From: Campylobacterota bacterium
GTDB taxonomy: Bacteria; Campylobacterota; Campylobacteria; Campylobacterales; Sulfurovaceae
Assembly: GCA_030595845.1 (NCBI GenBank)
Contig: JAUVCL010000102.1
Coordinates: 1 to 7,049, forward strand
Direction: 5' to 3'
Length of the DNA stretch: 7,049 bases
Shown here: one piece after another, positions 5,125-7,049 of the stretch
How positions within the stretch are numbered: position 1 is the stretch's first letter
Layout of the letters: each line of letters starts with the position of its first letter
Position numbers and translations under genes: made by a program
Notes under the pieces: model-generated
What the model was told of the DNA's origin: nothing
Databases searched by the model: none
Seen by the model: only the letters and a program-made list of their open reading frames with translations

Positions 5125-5760
5125 ATGTTATTTGGTTCTATCTCATATCTCAACCTTCTTCCCTTTCAAGTCTTTATAAAGCACTACATTTCCCATAATG
5201 CAACCAAGATGTCTTTTGGGTACAAACATGCTGTTCCCTCTGCTATCAACAAAGCCCTTAAAAGACGGTCTGTGAACGCTGCATTCATCTCTTCGGTTGA
5301 ATCAAAAAAATGCCACTGCACAAATCTAGGCATCATCGCACATAAAAAAGTCTATAGTGTTTTACTCTTAGAGGGGGAGAATGAAAGTGACCCTGCCTCT
5401 GCCACCTCAAATCAGCTTGCAAAAGTCTTGGACTTACAAGGCAAGGTTCTCATAGGGGACGCTGCACTCAAACACTATCTCGACGGTGGAGAGGGAATTG
5501 ACTTAGCGGAAGCTTGGTATGAGAAAACCGGCTTACCCTTTGTGTTTGCAAGACTCTGTTACAATAAACACAGCAAAGAGGTTCAAAAAATTGCTCGCCT
5601 ATTTTCACATACAAAAGTAAAAATACCTCAATATATTTTAAAAAGAGAAGCAAAGAAAAGAGGCATTAGCCCTAAACAACTTACCTGGTATTTAGACCAT
5701 ATATATTATGAGATGGATGATAAGGCGAAGAAGTCTTTGAAGTTGTTTTTAAATTCGTAG
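5125..5760 (+). CDS. mqnA: Chorismate dehydratase MqnA (futalosine menaquinone pathway)
   Basis: 211 aa from the ATG at 5125. MqnA dehydrates chorismate to 3-enolpyruvylbenzoate, the first step of the futalosine route to menaquinone, the respiratory quinone of Campylobacterota. Seen: GSISYLNLLPF (4-14), the family's N-terminal motif; VPSAIN (37-42) and ISSVES (55-60); SATSNQLAKVL (92-102); LIGDAAL (109-115); and LAEAWYEKTGLPFVFA (127-142). The fold resembles a periplasmic binding protein, but no signal peptide is present, as expected for a cytoplasmic enzyme. It is shorter than the ~270-280 aa actinobacterial forms. The ATG is preferred over the in-frame GTG at 5119 because AAGGG (5115-5119) sits five bases before it and overlaps the GTG. 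The TAG stop lies in a perfect hairpin shared with convergent gltX. Confidence 0.92.
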   Translation: MLFGSISYLNLLPFQVFIKHYISHNATKMSFGYKHAVPSAINKALKRRSVNAAFISSVESKKCHCTNLGIIAHKKVYSVLLLEGENESDPASATSNQLAKVLDLQGKVLIGDAALKHYLDGGEGIDLAEAWYEKTGLPFVFARLCYNKHSKEVQKIARLFSHTKVKIPQYILKREAKKRGISPKQLTWYLDHIYYEMDDKAKKSLKLFLNS

Positions 5761-5787
5761 GGTGTTGTGTCCGCACAACACCCTACG
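5756..5787. terminator. Perfect 14-bp hairpin between convergent mqnA and gltX
   Basis: CGTAGGGTGTTGTG (5756-5769), loop TCCG, then an exact reverse complement (5774-5787). Both genes end inside it: the mqnA TAG is 5758-5760 and the gltX TAG is 5783-5785 read on the minus strand. A compact stem with a UNCG-type loop fits a two-way terminator, although the T-tract is absent on the plus strand and weak on the minus strand. Its GTAG feet place it in the same sequence family as the other intergenic elements. Confidence 0.7.
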
Positions 5788-7049
5788 CTATCGTAGCAAT
5801 CGCTTTCTCTATACGCAAGACAGTTTCATCTACACCCAAGATAGCCATGATCTCATCAAGTCCTGAACCAGTCATACTTCCAAGGAGACTGACACGAAGT
5901 GGCATACCTATCTTTCCAAAACCTATCTCTTTAGTCTCTACAAGTTTATCCATTACCGCATGATAATCACATGGTAAATGTAAGGTTCCCTCCCAGTTTT
6001 GCAACATCACGGCAAAATCTGCTAGAATTGTTTTTGCCTCACCTTTAAATGCTTTTTTGGATGACTTTTCATCATACGCACTTGGTGTTGCAAGGATAAG
6101 ATTAATCTGATCTGCCAACTCTACCAGTGTCTTCCCTCTCTCTTTTGTCGCATCAAGAAGCAACTCCAGCTTATCATGCCCATGAATATCTACACCATAC
6201 CCTTTAAGTAGTATGGCAAGTTCATCATTTGGCGTATTTTTAATGTAGTGAGCATTCAGCCATAACAATTTATCCAGGTTATAGTTTGATGATGATTTAT
6301 TGATGTTTTTAGGTTCAAAAAGTGCTATCATTTCTTCGATACTAAAGATCTCTTGATCTCCATGGCTCCAACCAAGACGTACCAAAAAGTTGAGCAATGC
6401 TTCTGGCAGGTAACCCATAGTCTTATAGTCCATAACATCTGTCGCCCCATCTCTTTTAGAGAGTTTTTTACCCTGTTCATTGTTGATCATAGCAACATGG
6501 TTGAAGTTTGGAAGGTTAAAGCCAAGTGCTTTATATACTACTATCTGTTTTGGTGTATTATAGAGGTGGTCATCTCCACGTATTACATCAGTAAGTCCCA
6601 TCAAAGCATCATCGATAGCAACTACAAAGTTATACGTTGGTGCGCCATCTGCTCTTGCGATAACAAAGTCATCTACTTCTGTTGCTGCTATGTTAATAGT
6701 CCCCTTAACACCATCCTCAAAAGTAATCATCCCCTCTTGTGGTGCTTTGATACGGATAACTGGATCAACACCTTGTGGTACTGTCCCCGTAAAATTACGG
6801 TAACGTCCATCATAACGTGTACGTTCTTTCTTTGCCATTTGCTCTTCACGTAAGGCAGCAAGCTCCTCTTTACTCATGTAACACTTATATGCTTTACCCT
6901 CTTCCAAAAGCTGGTCAATGTATTTTTTATACAGATCAAAACGTTTAGACTGATATACCACATCACCATCACATGCCATGCCAACCCAGGCAAATGCTTT
7001 TAAAATAGCATCTTTAGCCTCTTCAGAGTTACGCGCCATGTCCGTATCT
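5783..7049 (-). CDS. gltX: Glutamyl-tRNA synthetase GltX, 5' end off window
   Basis: 421 residues are visible. GltX charges tRNA-Glu in the cytoplasm. The frame is open to the window edge, and the first visible residues DTD-MARNSEEA match the RIEDTD...R segment of class I GluRS. The Met at 7039 is therefore internal, and ~45 N-terminal residues with the HIGH-type motif are missing. Seen, numbering from that Met: YDGRYRN (76-82), TEVDDFVIARADGAPTYNF (120-138), RGDDHLYNTPKQ (154-165) and the KLSKR form of KMSKS (192-196). The anticodon-binding region ends with GFGKIGMPLRVSLLGS. The zinc-binding Cys set of some GluRS is not complete: only the Cys of KCYMS is present. Many Campylobacterota carry two GltX paralogues, one charging tRNA-Gln; which one this is cannot be told here. 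Confidence 0.95.
   Translation of the reverse strand, partial: DTDMARNSEEAKDAILKAFAWVGMACDGDVVYQSKRFDLYKKYIDQLLEEGKAYKCYMSKEELAALREEQMAKKERTRYDGRYRNFTGTVPQGVDPVIRIKAPQEGMITFEDGVKGTINIAATEVDDFVIARADGAPTYNFVVAIDDALMGLTDVIRGDDHLYNTPKQIVVYKALGFNLPNFNHVAMINNEQGKKLSKRDGATDVMDYKTMGYLPEALLNFLVRLGWSHGDQEIFSIEEMIALFEPKNINKSSSNYNLDKLLWLNAHYIKNTPNDELAILLKGYGVDIHGHDKLELLLDATKERGKTLVELADQINLILATPSAYDEKSSKKAFKGEAKTILADFAVMLQNWEGTLHLPCDYHAVMDKLVETKEIGFGKIGMPLRVSLLGSMTGSGLDEIMAILGVDETVLRIEKAIATIA

Noticed and set aside
6353..6853. 166-aa open frame on the plus strand
   Set aside because: It lies antisense within the well-conserved gltX coding frame, has an odd Cys/Trp/Ile-rich composition and no recognisable motif.
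7037..7039. ATG at 7039 as the gltX start
   Set aside because: The frame continues upstream with Asp-Thr-Asp, matching the conserved internal EDTD segment of GluRS, so this Met is internal.

Overview
The window looks like a chromosomal segment of a Campylobacterota (epsilonproteobacterial) genome, probably a Sulfurovum/Sulfurimonas-type bacterium. This rests on AT-rich DNA with TATAAT-type -10 boxes and poor -35 boxes, a short MqnA of the futalosine menaquinone route, and the style of the MoaD/MoaE/MoeA and GltX proteins. The genus is an inference; no 16S or other marker is present.

Layout, left to right. (1) 1-1384, minus strand: a YyaL/DUF255-type exported protein with a thioredoxin-like domain. 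It is broken by an apparent 20-base deletion inside its conserved VDREERPDID segment, and its 3' end lies off the window. (2) 1573-1920, plus: a 115-aa C4 zinc-finger protein of the TraR/DksA family. (3) 1995-2648, minus: a CI/LexA-like S24 repressor with a complete Ala-Gly/Ser/Lys self-cleavage set. Diverging from it at 2829-2942 is a 37-aa small protein whose promoter is bracketed by copies of a putative operator. (4) 3002-4962, minus: molybdopterin genes moaD-moaE-moeA. MoaD and MoaE form molybdopterin synthase and MoeA inserts molybdenum. (5) 5125-5760, plus: mqnA (chorismate dehydratase). (6) 5783-7049, minus: gltX, whose first ~45 codons lie off the window.

Two patterns cut across these genes. 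First, most intergenic gaps carry palindromic elements footed by GTAG or GTGG, usually as inverted pairs. This is the architecture of REP/BIME sequences mobilised by RAYT transposases. Five genes take their TAG stop codon from the GTAG foot of such an element. Second, the 180-bp repressor/small-protein intergenic region has the layout of a compact phage-like switch: a 29-bp near-palindrome over the -35, a second copy of its core 41 bp downstream, and back-to-back promoters. The repressor is of the type that self-cleaves in the DNA-damage response, so the small protein is a candidate damage- or stress-induced product. This is the best candidate in the window for something undescribed.

No gene-free stretch exceeds 300 bp. 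I see no rRNA, tRNA, CRISPR array or transposase gene.
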